Source of the DNA: a virus
Length of the DNA stretch: 40,827 bases
Strand: one strand, 5' to 3'
Virus record (IMG/VR): IMGVR_UViG_3300048597_000032
Coordinates: 1 to 40,827 of that record
A model generated the notes under the pieces. That model had not been told where the DNA came from. It saw nothing but the letters and a program-made list of their open reading frames with translations, and ran no database searches. The first letter of the stretch is position 1. Each line of letters begins with the position of its first letter. Below, in pieces: positions 1 to 7,778 of the stretch. The position numbers and the translations under genes are program-made.

Positions 1-181
1 GACCTGAATCCATTGGGCAAACTTGATAAGCCCAGCCCCAGCCACACCAGCGGCCCCGCCAACGGCGACAAGCGTTTTCCATCCCCCCCTAGCTTCTGAA
101 AGCGTTTTGTCGATACTTAGAAGGACTCGGCGCATTTCTTTGATTTCTGATTTCAATTCAGAAACGTCGTCCTCTAATTTT
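1..181. repeat. Terminal direct repeat, left copy (circular assembly overlap)
   Basis: Bases 1-181 match 40647-40827 at a constant offset of 40646, with a single mismatch (C128 against T40774). Both copies lie inside the same small minus-strand reading frame, so the contig was cut within a gene. This is the signature of a circular or circularly permuted genome that an assembler opened, and the unique length is then 40646 bp. A true direct terminal repeat is possible but less likely inside a coding frame. Confidence 0.95.
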
Positions 182-228
182 TTCACGGTAGCCTCTAAAG
201 CGCCAAACTCTCGGGGGGGAATGTTCAT
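1..228 (-). CDS. XhlA-like holin accessory protein, N-terminal part (gene crosses the contig ends)
   Basis: Joined across the circle (start at 228, stop at 40635-40637) this frame gives a 79-aa protein beginning MNIPPREFGALEATVKKLED. Residues 10-46 form a charged heptad-like coiled coil. Residues 51-75 are a glycine/alanine-rich membrane segment (LVAVGGAAGVAGAGLIKFA). A short coiled coil followed by one membrane segment is the layout of XhlA-type hemolysin/holin-accessory proteins. The ATG follows the tailspike stop by 9 nt, and the next gene (holin) overlaps its end. The two terminal copies differ at residue 34 (Arg in the left copy, Gln in the right). The lysis role is inferred from layout and position. 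Confidence 0.75.
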   Translation of the reverse strand, partial: MNIPPREFGALEATVKKLEDDVSELKSEIKEMRRVLLSIDKTLSEARGGWKTLVAVGGAAGVAGAGLIKFAQWIQV

Positions 229-237
229 GGCGTAGCG

Positions 238-1836
238 CTATGCGACGTAAGCGGCGCCAGTAATGTTGCCGGTCGTTATTGTGTTGACAGAAGGCGCGGC
301 AATCGAAAGAGGCCGATTACTGATGTTGCCGGTAATAATGCAATCCGTTGTTGCGGTGGCGGTTGAAACAGAGTTCAGCGTGACCGTATTCATGTTAATA
401 ACGTTATCTTGTATTGAACAATTGGTTGGGCTTTCCAAGACAATCCCGCCGACAGTCGGCGCCACACTGTTTAGGTTGTTGCCGTTAAAAACGGATTGAT
501 AGATGTCCGTTTGGCTGTAAATGCCCAGGGCTGTAAATCGAATTTCGCAGCCTGCGACAGTGATCCTCTTGGCATCTTGCGTGGTGCCGTCAATATTGAT
601 GCCAGTGGCGCCAGTCATTTTGACGCCATTAACAACGATGCCGTCTAAGACGGCAGAGACAGTCAAGAGAACGCAAGAACCATCGGCGCTAATTGACCCA
701 CCAGAAATAACAGCGTTTTTGCGCGCAATCTGAATCCCCACCAAAACTTCATCAATCGCATTATCAGCAAAGACGTGGGGCAAACTGCCGCCTGTCAACG
801 CGTCTCTAATGCCGGTGGCGTTCGTTGATCCTGGCGCAGCACTAAGGACGTTTCCGACGATAGAAACTGACCCGTTATGCGTCACCCCCGAAACTTGGTC
901 GAGATCAATGCCCCGAGAAGAAAATCCGACAATTGAATTTCCTGCAATTGTGATGTGATCCGCAGCCGAGTTAACAAAGATTCCGGTTAGGTCAACATTG
1001 ATTGCTGTATTCCCAATAATCACGACTTCGTGAGATGCCCATTGCGCTGGATTGACGGCGCTTGGATCGGAAGACTCGACCTTGCAGAAGTAGTCGCATG
1101 TATCTGCCGTGTTGAACGAAATTACGACGTTACGGCTTCCCTGCGAAGCGTCAATGCAATAGCCGCCATTGACATTGTTAAATGAGTTGCCAACCGCATG
1201 AGCGTTGTAACAGTTGGTAAACAAAACGGAGTGAACCGACGGGCCGGACGTTTTGCACCCACGGACAAAAATGTTTTTTGCATACTTTGAGGTTGAATCA
1301 ATAGCAAGCTGGTTGCCGCCCAAAACATCAATTAGAAGATTGTCGAAGTAGCACCTTTCAATTGTTACCCCATTTACTGAGCCGTCAGCATTCGGGTCAA
1401 TGATGATTGAACTATAACCACCATCAAAACAAAGATTAAACAGGCCAACATTGCTGCAATCTGCGGCCTTAAAAAAGCATTGACGCGTCGCGGGAGTCCC
1501 CCAAACAAGTTTAGATGCCGGTCCATCTCCAAACATTACTTGGCCGTCTGCCAGCGTCCATAGAGAAGTTCGATTAGGCTCGCTATGAGGTTCCCCCGCT
1601 GTAATTGGAGAAACCTTGTAAATCCCTTCCGGCCAGTAAACACTTTTGCCCGTTGCCAAGGCGGCTGTTCCTGCCGCCGTGTCGTCGGCTATACCGTCAC
1701 CAGCCGCACCAAAATCCTTGACCGAAACGACGCCCCCTGCATTGCTATCCCAGGCGTAGCCGTTCCACTGCCAAGCCTTTCCGTTTGCGGAATAGACTTG
1801 ATTCAGTGTTGGGGAGTCGGGGAAGTCAAGCGGCAT
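238..1836 (-). CDS. Tailspike / right-handed beta-helix receptor-binding protein
   Basis: This 532-aa protein is probably the host-recognition spike. Residues 1-35 (PDSPTLNQVYSANGKAWQW) form a short virion-attachment head. The motif VKDFGAAGDGIADDTAA near residue 40 is the classic start of pectate-lyase-like beta-helix phage spikes. The rest is repetitive short beta-strands rich in Asn, Gly, Ile and Val, with many IxGN turns. No catalytic site can be assigned from the sequence. It is the last tail gene, directly before the lysis genes, and its start overlaps a 25-aa frame that follows the upstream fibre gene. Spikes of this type often bind or cleave surface polysaccharide, but that activity is inference. 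Confidence 0.85.
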   Translation of the reverse strand: MPLDFPDSPTLNQVYSANGKAWQWNGYAWDSNAGGVVSVKDFGAAGDGIADDTAAGTAALATGKSVYWPEGIYKVSPITAGEPHSEPNRTSLWTLADGQVMFGDGPASKLVWGTPATRQCFFKAADCSNVGLFNLCFDGGYSSIIIDPNADGSVNGVTIERCYFDNLLIDVLGGNQLAIDSTSKYAKNIFVRGCKTSGPSVHSVLFTNCYNAHAVGNSFNNVNGGYCIDASQGSRNVVISFNTADTCDYFCKVESSDPSAVNPAQWASHEVVIIGNTAINVDLTGIFVNSAADHITIAGNSIVGFSSRGIDLDQVSGVTHNGSVSIVGNVLSAAPGSTNATGIRDALTGGSLPHVFADNAIDEVLVGIQIARKNAVISGGSISADGSCVLLTVSAVLDGIVVNGVKMTGATGINIDGTTQDAKRITVAGCEIRFTALGIYSQTDIYQSVFNGNNLNSVAPTVGGIVLESPTNCSIQDNVINMNTVTLNSVSTATATTDCIITGNISNRPLSIAAPSVNTITTGNITGAAYVA

Positions 1837-1903
1837 GTTTATCTACCGGACTGGCGAACATGGCGAGGATGTCCTCGTAGTATTTCTGGAGTTCGGGGGT
1901 CAT
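1826..1903 (-). CDS. 25-aa ORF between tail fibre and tailspike, possible truncated tail gene
   Basis: A 25-codon frame starts with an ATG that overlaps the tail-fibre stop (TGATG at 1901-1905, minus strand) and runs 11 nt into the tailspike gene. The peptide begins MTPELQKYYEDILAMFASPV. From memory, this resembles the amino end of a small protein found beside tail genes in several podoviruses, where the text continues through a GW-containing segment. Here it stops just after the Ser-Pro. It could be a remnant left by tail-gene exchange, or a coupling peptide carrying ribosomes from fibre to spike. Translation is suggested only by the stop-start overlap. Confidence 0.4.
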   Translation of the reverse strand: MTPELQKYYEDILAMFASPVDKHAA

Positions 1904-3129
1904 CAGATACGCACCCAGCCGTGAAGACCGATTAGTTCGATGGCATCCCCGGTGTTGCCGGTGCCTCCGTACGTCGCGTTAGCCCCGCCGTTGAACGCAG
2001 GCAAGGTGCCGATGGCGCGCGTTGTGCTCCACGCGGTTGACCATGTGCAATCGCTGTTCAAAGACTGAATCTCGAACGTGACGGTGCCGCTAGCGCAGGA
2101 AATGACAAACGCTTGCGCGCCGTCCGCGCCAAACTGCGCGATCCCCGTGTCCGTAAGCGTGGTGACTCCAGCATCGCGCACCGACAGGCGCCAGTTCCCC
2201 CCGGTGGACGGGCGCAACAGCGCAATGTGATTGGTGCCGTAGTTTTGAACCGGAGCAGAGCTTGGCGGCCCCGACGTGTCCACAAGCATTAGTGCGACGA
2301 CGTTTATCCCGCTCGCCATCGCCGCGCCGCGAAACATGGCGCGCAAGTACCAGTCGCCCGTGTTGTTTGCTTGCGCGTACCTAAACGGACGATACGCAGA
2401 CGGACCAAAACTCCATCCCCAAGTAGTTGTCGCGGTGTGCTGCGTTCTAGGAAATCTTTGTGATGGCGAACCAGAATTGACAGTTGCGGAAATCTGACCA
2501 GCGACACTACTGAAGTTCGGAGTTGGAAAGGCCGTACCAAAACCGGATAAGTTGGCGCCGTTGCCGCCAAAAATGGCAAACGGAATAACAAGGTCGCTAC
2601 TCTGGAAAAATGTTGCCGACGCGCCCGCAGCATTTAGCGTCGTGCCCGCCATGCTGAGGTTCGTACCTAGCGTGATCTCTTGCGGATCGCCAGCGCCCGA
2701 GCTGCCGCGGCCGATTAGCCGCGACGCCGCGCTTACGTCCTGCATCTTGGCGTAGGTCACGGCGTTGTTCGCAATCGTCGCCGTGACAGAGCCAGCCCCC
2801 GAGGCTGTAACGTCACCAGTCAATGCCGTGATGCCACTGCCACCGCCCCCGCCGCTGCCACCACCGCCCCCGCCATCGCAGCACAACTCAACCCATTGGG
2901 ATGAAGTTCCGTCGTCAACCCATGTGTATTCCTTGTTCGTGCTTGTATTCAGCCACCGAGCACCATTAACAAGAATCGCGCTCGTGTCTTGCGGGTCGGT
3001 ATCCTGAACGTAGAGTTTCCCCTGCCTTAGCAAATCCTCCACAATGTTCCGCGCCATGTCTGAAAGGGCGCGAGACAGTTCCGGGGGCGTATCAGCGGGG
3101 AGTCTTCCGACGTACTTGCCGTAGCTCAT
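1903..3129 (-). CDS. Tail fibre protein
   Basis: A 408-aa structural protein. The first 80 residues form a conserved-looking virion-binding region (RWLNTSTNKEYTWVDDG). A polyglycine/serine hinge of about 20 residues follows (residues 90-105). Residues 105-170 carry the fibre module TGDVTASGAGSVTATIANNA and YAKMQDVSAASRLIGRG, which recurs in many phage fibres. The C-terminal half (about 175-408) looks like a globular beta-rich receptor-binding head. Its ATG overlaps the stop of the upstream gene (ATGA). The hinge between a shaft and a variable head suggests domain exchange. The receptor cannot be told from sequence. Confidence 0.8.
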   Translation of the reverse strand: MSYGKYVGRLPADTPPELSRALSDMARNIVEDLLRQGKLYVQDTDPQDTSAILVNGARWLNTSTNKEYTWVDDGTSSQWVELCCDGGGGGGSGGGGGSGITALTGDVTASGAGSVTATIANNAVTYAKMQDVSAASRLIGRGSSGAGDPQEITLGTNLSMAGTTLNAAGASATFFQSSDLVIPFAIFGGNGANLSGFGTAFPTPNFSSVAGQISATVNSGSPSQRFPRTQHTATTTWGWSFGPSAYRPFRYAQANNTGDWYLRAMFRGAAMASGINVVALMLVDTSGPPSSAPVQNYGTNHIALLRPSTGGNWRLSVRDAGVTTLTDTGIAQFGADGAQAFVISCASGTVTFEIQSLNSDCTWSTAWSTTRAIGTLPAFNGGANATYGGTGNTGDAIELIGLHGWVRI

Positions 3130-3491
3130 TTAAGACGGTAGCGGTACTGAAGACCAAGAGCACCTTTGGTCGGCCCCATAGGAGGTTGGAGCATCAGCGC
3201 CATTTCATGCTGACCGAGCTTCCCGATGAGGCTCGGCAGAACCATCGGCAGAACATCCTTGGCCGGATAGCCAGTGACAGCGCCAAGGGTCAGGGCAGCA
3301 TCTAGAAGCCCATTGACCGGATAGCGCATTTCCTTCCCGGCGTAGAAAGAGGGTCGGTTATAAGAGTTCTTGTAAACCCCTCCGCCCCATCCGTCCTTGG
3401 TCATGTAGCCAATGCCGGGATTGATCTCGTTGAAGTCTTTGGAGCGGTCGAAGTGATAGGAGGCCATTGGCCCCAACAGAAGGCCGTCCAT
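3126..3491 (-). CDS. Conserved tail-region protein of unknown function
   Basis: A 121-aa protein with aromatic- and glycine-rich alternating segments (MASYHFDRSKDFNEINPGIG, then GWGGGVYKNSYNRPSFYAG). The pattern HFDR..NE.NPG.G followed by YxNSxxRxSxYxG resembles short beta-barrel-like proteins that sit beside fibre genes in related phages. I cannot name a family with confidence. There is no signal peptide, so an outer-membrane location would need another route. It is coupled by TAATG to the preceding fibre-like gene and by ATGA to the following tail fibre, so it is probably a virion or tail-assembly component. Confidence 0.6.
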   Translation of the reverse strand: MDGLLLGPMASYHFDRSKDFNEINPGIGYMTKDGWGGGVYKNSYNRPSFYAGKEMRYPVNGLLDAALTLGAVTGYPAKDVLPMVLPSLIGKLGQHEMALMLQPPMGPTKGALGLQYRYRLK

Positions 3492-4294
3492 TAGTTCATC
3501 AGCCTTCCGCTAAAGGTCGTCCCGTAGGTCACGGGGTCAACTGAGTTAATAGAGAACCCGACGTTTAAATCAATCGTGTCTCCAGCAGACAGGTTGATGA
3601 TGCGAGAGATTGCGGCCGTGGCAGGCTGCCCAGAAGTCGCGCCCTCGCCCCCGGCATAAGCAACCCTGCTTCCGTTCCTGCGCAGATCAAGGCCGAAACG
3701 GGTGTTCGCAATACCTAGCGTCGTGACGTTGGCAGTAAAGAGATAAACACCCGGAGCCGGAGCGGTAAAAACCCCCGTCGAGGCATTGAAGTTGCTGCCG
3801 TAGTCGTGTTCTTCCGTGTACGACCCGATAACGCCGGTCCCCAAACCTCCGGGCGTGGTTTTGAACGCCGAAAAACTCGGAGGCGTGACCCGCAGGTAAG
3901 CCACACAGTCCCAGGTGCCTGAAGTCCTTTGGCGGAACTTGGCAATGTCCCCCGAGGCAGTAACGATGTTCAACGCATACGGGAGAACCAGAGTCGAGGA
4001 ATGCGTGAGCGTCAGAGCCCCCGTAAACCGCAGCGTGATCTCCCGCCCATCCCAAGAATTAGTGGAACCAATCGCCGTGATGGTCGTGGTCCCCGTGACG
4101 TTGAAGCTGGAGGCCGTAGAGGCAGGGGTAATGGTCGAAGCTGAGGCAATGTCACTCCCCGCCGTCACCGTCTGACGGGTGAATGCAAGACAAGTCCGGA
4201 TGGCCTCGTCAAGGGTGTTTGCCTGATCAGTCCCCGCAAATGAGTTACTAGCCGGGGTTACATCAAGGGCTTCGATGGAAGCAGGGACGGGCAT
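3491..4294 (-). CDS. Fibre-like protein with C-terminal C1q/TNF-like domain
   Basis: A 267-aa protein. Residues 1-40 (ALDVTPASNSFAGTDQANTL) form a structural amino end. Residues 40-135 are Thr/Ser-rich beta repeats. The last 125 residues look like a C1q-type jelly roll: a start around FSAFKTTPGG, the NFNASTGVFTAPAPGVYLFT core, a central LDLRRNGSRVAYAG strand, and closing strands ending in GRLMN. In bacterial and phage proteins such domains trimerise and bind ligands. The gene is the first after a minus-strand terminator and has its own ribosome site (GGAG, 7 nt before the ATG), so it may open a separate fibre transcription unit. Confidence 0.7.
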   Translation of the reverse strand: MPVPASIEALDVTPASNSFAGTDQANTLDEAIRTCLAFTRQTVTAGSDIASASTITPASTASSFNVTGTTTITAIGSTNSWDGREITLRFTGALTLTHSSTLVLPYALNIVTASGDIAKFRQRTSGTWDCVAYLRVTPPSFSAFKTTPGGLGTGVIGSYTEEHDYGSNFNASTGVFTAPAPGVYLFTANVTTLGIANTRFGLDLRRNGSRVAYAGGEGATSGQPATAAISRIINLSAGDTIDLNVGFSINSVDPVTYGTTFSGRLMN

Positions 4295-4312
4295 GTATAA
4301 ACTCCAGACAAC

Positions 4313-4335
4313 AAAAAACCGGCTCGGGGCCGGTT
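4313..4335 (-). terminator. Rho-independent terminator after the internal-virion genes
   Basis: AACCGGC (4317-4323) pairs perfectly with GCCGGTT (4329-4335) across a 5-nt loop. In the minus direction the stem is followed by a run of six T (4318-4313). It lies between the 515-aa virion gene and the fibre genes. It would end or attenuate the head/ejection transcript before the fibre block. Confidence 0.8.
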
Positions 4336-4344
4336 GGGGGTCTT

Positions 4345-4584
4345 ATGGAAGACGCGAGCTTTTGGCGGGCGATGCTGCCGCCGATCTTCTGGCTTGTCGT
4401 GATGGGCGGTGGACTTTGGATCGTCCGCCGCTTCTTTCCTAAAGCAGAGTTCTGGCTGTTCGCTCCGCTTGGTTCGGTTATCGGGCGCCTAAGAACTCAG
4501 CGGTTCCTAGCAAGCCGACAGGGCGCGAAGCGGCCAACAGCAGAGCCTCAATCTCTGGCGTCACGTTCAGAAGGCCGCCGCTAA
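4345..4584 (+). CDS. Possible plus-strand small membrane protein
   Basis: A 79-aa plus-strand frame starts in the 183-bp gap between two minus-strand genes and runs 107 nt antisense into the 3' end of the 515-aa virion gene. Residues 7-30 contain a membrane segment (LPPIFWLVVMGGGLWIVRRF) with a positive flank (RRFFPKAEF). A G-rich stretch lies 5-10 nt before the ATG. It resembles small phage membrane proteins, but its opposite orientation inside a late operon and the antisense overlap make it doubtful. Confidence 0.3.
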   Translation: MEDASFWRAMLPPIFWLVVMGGGLWIVRRFFPKAEFWLFAPLGSVIGRLRTQRFLASRQGAKRPTAEPQSLASRSEGRR

Positions 4585-6025
4585 GGTATTTCTGCCCAGC
4601 GCCCGACGTGTAAGCGCGAGCCAGTCCCGCATTCATCGCGGCCATTGGAATCCCGGTAAACGGGTTGCCAAAAAGCATCTGCTGTGCGAGCTGCCCGCTA
4701 TTCGGGTTTTGCACGCTTTTGAATGCCTCTCCGACGCGAGCAACATCCGCCAAATCTCCCGACATCTGCCCTGTGCGCAGTTGCGGCCCCATCTGACGAA
4801 CCGCAGCGGCGGCACGCGGGGCGCTGATATTTCCGCCCTCTGCAACATTCGACTTCGACAAGGCTTTGAACGCCGTCCACTGCTTGCGAACCGTATCCCA
4901 CGCCTCTTGATCGGCCTTTGACAGACTAGCCTTGGCGGCATCGTCCAGCGATTCGCGCACCGTTTTCAGGGCCTGACCGAGGGTCGCATCGCCTGCTCTA
5001 AACGCTGTGCGCGAGGCGTTTGCGAGTTCCGTGTGAATCTCTTTGTAGGCTTGCCCGGACAGTTTCCCCTGCGCTGCCAGATCAAGCCCTTTATCCACGA
5101 GCTGCGAGACTTGCTTATTCGCAAACGGGCCACGGGCGACGTTAGCGCTGTCAATCTTGACCAGTGACGACATGAAGTCCTGACCAAGCTGCGGCGCGGT
5201 GACGTTTTGGAGCCTTTGGAACTCTGAACCGATCCGGTCCCGCGCAGCGGCAAAGACTGTTTCGCCCGCCGTATCCGCGTTTTCACCCATCGCACGAGCG
5301 CCAGCCCGGTTGATGGCCGTTTGATTCGCGTCTTGGATTGCCTGCATCCGCCCCGACCCGCCAGGCGAGCGAAGCAAGTAGTTTTCAAAGTTCGCAAGGG
5401 CTGGATTCTGAGTCGCCTGCGCAGCGGTCGGCTTGAACCCGATGCGCTCGGCAGCGGCCAGTGCTTCAGGAGAAGCACCGGCAACGCCCCTCACAGGCTG
5501 TAGAAGCCGCGATACGCCAAGACCAAGCCCAGCCCCCGCCGCGCCACCGGCAGCGGCCACAGCGCCCCGTTTAGCCCGTTCCTCGGCACTCCCGTAGCGG
5601 AGGGCTTCCGGCAGGGCAGCGGCCAGAACAGACCGGCCAACCACACCGGCAGCGTTTGCCGCGCCAGCAACAGGGATAGCAAGTGACGGCAAGGCTTCCC
5701 CGATGCCAGTTGCCAAGGGACGGCGCTCGGCAAGCGGCCGGTAAATCGCTTCTTCATCAGCGACGCGCTGCCGCAGCTCTTCCGATGCTTTTTCGTTGCC
5801 AGTTGCCCCGTAGTAAAGTTGTTGGATGCCCTGACCGATGCGGGTTGCCATCCGGCCCCCGCCGATCATCGCCGCTTGAACCGGCCCAACTTCTTCCGCA
5901 ACCGCTGCCGGACCTTGGGGCTTTTGTGCCTGCCGCATGGCATTCACGCGCGCCATTAGATCGGCCTGCGTTGTCCCCTCGGGGACATTGCGAATAATGG
6001 TGCCGTCAGGCAAGCGAACGTCCAT
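4478..6025 (-). CDS. Internal virion / DNA-ejection protein
   Basis: A 515-aa Ala/Gly/Arg-rich protein. It opens with MDVRLPDGTIIRNVPEGTTQ, a motif (LPDGT.I.NVPEGTTQADLMARV) that recurs at the amino end of large internal or ejected phage proteins. Residues 120-185 are long Ala/Gly helices (GAVAAAGGAAGAGLGLGVSR) suited to membrane insertion during DNA entry. The remainder is predicted helical with many Gln and Ala. It is the last of three ejection-type genes after the tail hub and ends just before a terminator. No lytic transglycosylase motif is visible. Confidence 0.65.
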   Translation of the reverse strand: MDVRLPDGTIIRNVPEGTTQADLMARVNAMRQAQKPQGPAAVAEEVGPVQAAMIGGGRMATRIGQGIQQLYYGATGNEKASEELRQRVADEEAIYRPLAERRPLATGIGEALPSLAIPVAGAANAAGVVGRSVLAAALPEALRYGSAEERAKRGAVAAAGGAAGAGLGLGVSRLLQPVRGVAGASPEALAAAERIGFKPTAAQATQNPALANFENYLLRSPGGSGRMQAIQDANQTAINRAGARAMGENADTAGETVFAAARDRIGSEFQRLQNVTAPQLGQDFMSSLVKIDSANVARGPFANKQVSQLVDKGLDLAAQGKLSGQAYKEIHTELANASRTAFRAGDATLGQALKTVRESLDDAAKASLSKADQEAWDTVRKQWTAFKALSKSNVAEGGNISAPRAAAAVRQMGPQLRTGQMSGDLADVARVGEAFKSVQNPNSGQLAQQMLFGNPFTGIPMAAMNAGLARAYTSGAGQKYLSGGLLNVTPEIEALLLAASRPVGLLGTAEFLGAR

Positions 6026-7215
6026 TAGCGCCCCGGAGGAAGTTGGCTGAAATCAATCACGTTGTTTTGACGCGGCGGGCTGTAAGCGGGCGGCATCTCC
6101 ACATTCATGAACGGTAACAAGGCTTCCGCCCCCGGCATCTGGCGCAACGCGTTGACGTTCGATTGATGCGAGGCAATGCGGGACCGCGCCACCTTGTCAA
6201 CCGTCGTGGCAAGCAGGCGCAGTTCGGGGCCGGTGAAGGTGTCAATGTTTCCAGCCGCCGCCCTGCGGATGATGTCCCGCTCGGCTTCGGTGATTTGACC
6301 TTGCCCCTTCATCTGTTGGGCCGCGTCAAGTTCCAACTGCGCCATCGCCTGAATTGCTTGGCGCGTGTTGGTCAGTTGCTCCGCAGCGTTTTTCCCACTC
6401 ACGCCGAACATCTGCCCAAGTTGAGAGCCGAAGATGCGGAACGTCGCGCCAGGGCCAGCGATCACGCCTTGCGGAGAATCAAGTGCCTCTAGCAGTCGGC
6501 TAGATGTGGTGATGGAGTTCGCAGCTGCGCGGGCATTGGCGGCGGCAGATTCGATCTGCTTGCCCAACCCCCCGGCCAGTTCGTTCATGAACGGTTTGGC
6601 AGTGTTGACGTTGTTCACTACTTGGGGGCCGGAACCAACCGCGCGCAGTTCACCGCTGCGGCTGTTCCTTTGGAGGATTTGACCCGCAGGCGTTGACCCG
6701 ACCGTTTCCCAGCCATCGGCAACGGGGCCAAGAAGCTCGCGCATTCCACCGCGCCCGTCATCAACCACAACACGGTCGTCCTTGCCAACTTTCATTGGCT
6801 CAGGGCGGCGCGGCTGAAGTGCCGCCATCGTCATGGCCCCTTGCGGGCTCCCGCCTTCTGCGACGAACTGACGCGGATCGAACGGCTTGGGTCCCTGCGC
6901 CATCGTCTCGGGGCGCATGACGGTCGAACCGACAGGGAATTGCGGCAGAGCGAATTGCGACATCAACTGCTGATCGCGCTGCGCCTGTTCTTGTGCCCGC
7001 TTGATCTGGTCGAGTTGCGCTTGCGTCAACTGACGATTGACGGCCTCTCGCTCCCGCCCCGTTTGTAGGACGGACGCCCGATTGAAGCCCTCAAGACCAC
7101 CGAGAAGCCCTTGACTCAGAGCCCCGGCGAAGTTGCGGCCACGGTTATCCAATAGCCCAGCGGCAAGGGCAAGGATGCCCTGCGTCCTCGGATCGTCTAG
7201 AGAGGTTCCGAACAT
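6025..7215 (-). CDS. Internal virion protein, helical
   Basis: A 396-aa protein. Residues 10-60 contain a small Ala/Gly/Leu helix pair (ILALAAGLLDNRGRNFAGAL). Residues 52-90 form a Gln/Arg coiled coil (QLTQAQLDQIKRAQEQAQRD). A proline-rich linker follows, and residues 215-350 look helical (EQLTNTRQAIQAMAQLELDA). It lies between the Gly/Met/Pro-rich protein and the 515-aa ejection protein, sharing boundary codons with both. Composition and position match the internal proteins that podoviruses eject ahead of DNA. The exact family is not recognised. Confidence 0.6.
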   Translation of the reverse strand: MFGTSLDDPRTQGILALAAGLLDNRGRNFAGALSQGLLGGLEGFNRASVLQTGREREAVNRQLTQAQLDQIKRAQEQAQRDQQLMSQFALPQFPVGSTVMRPETMAQGPKPFDPRQFVAEGGSPQGAMTMAALQPRRPEPMKVGKDDRVVVDDGRGGMRELLGPVADGWETVGSTPAGQILQRNSRSGELRAVGSGPQVVNNVNTAKPFMNELAGGLGKQIESAAANARAAANSITTSSRLLEALDSPQGVIAGPGATFRIFGSQLGQMFGVSGKNAAEQLTNTRQAIQAMAQLELDAAQQMKGQGQITEAERDIIRRAAAGNIDTFTGPELRLLATTVDKVARSRIASHQSNVNALRQMPGAEALLPFMNVEMPPAYSPPRQNNVIDFSQLPPGR

Positions 7216-7766
7216 CAGTTGTTCCCAAACATGCTATGAACGTCCATCGGAGGCTGGCCGATATTCGGCTGCGGCATCTGCGGCTGTTGGGGCTGTTGCG
7301 GCTGGCCCATTTGCGGAGGTTGGAAGCCGAAACTAAACGGCTGCATGAGTGAGTTCATGTAGTTGTTCATGCTCATTGCAGACGGGGACAAGCCCCCGCC
7401 AAAGCCGCCCATCATCGGGGGGGCGCCAAGCGAGGGGAACAAGGGACGCGAGAAACCACCGCCCCAGTTGCCAAAGCCGCCGAAGGGTGAACGGAACATG
7501 CCGCCACCAAAGCCACCGCCCATAAACCCGCCGCCCATCGGGGGAGTACGCATCCCACCGCCGCGCATGGGGGAGGGCATGAAGCCGTTTGTTTGCTCCG
7601 GAGGCATCCCTTGCTTGGGGTCAGCAGTACCGGGGAACGTCGCCATCGGCGGCTCTTGACCGCCCATCGCGTCAGCAACGGGGCCAGTGCGCATCCCGCC
7701 ACCAATCATCCCGCCGCCGTTCACAAAGCCACCGGGGCGCATCATGCCGAGCCAGTTACCAAACAT
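7215..7766 (-). CDS. Gly/Met/Pro-rich low-complexity virion protein
   Basis: A 183-aa protein made almost wholly of Gly, Met, Pro, Phe and Gln, with repeated GGGM, MGGGF and GGFGG runs and a C-terminal PQQPQQPQMPQP tract. It has almost no charge and no predicted fold. It sits between two ejection-type genes, ends at the start of the 396-aa gene, and begins MFGNWLGMM. A disordered protein in this place may fill the capsid core or act as a flexible ejected component. That is inference. The low complexity itself is directly visible. Confidence 0.6.
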   Translation of the reverse strand: MFGNWLGMMRPGGFVNGGGMIGGGMRTGPVADAMGGQEPPMATFPGTADPKQGMPPEQTNGFMPSPMRGGGMRTPPMGGGFMGGGFGGGMFRSPFGGFGNWGGGFSRPLFPSLGAPPMMGGFGGGLSPSAMSMNNYMNSLMQPFSFGFQPPQMGQPQQPQQPQMPQPNIGQPPMDVHSMFGNN

Positions 7767-7778
7767 TCATGTCTCCAA

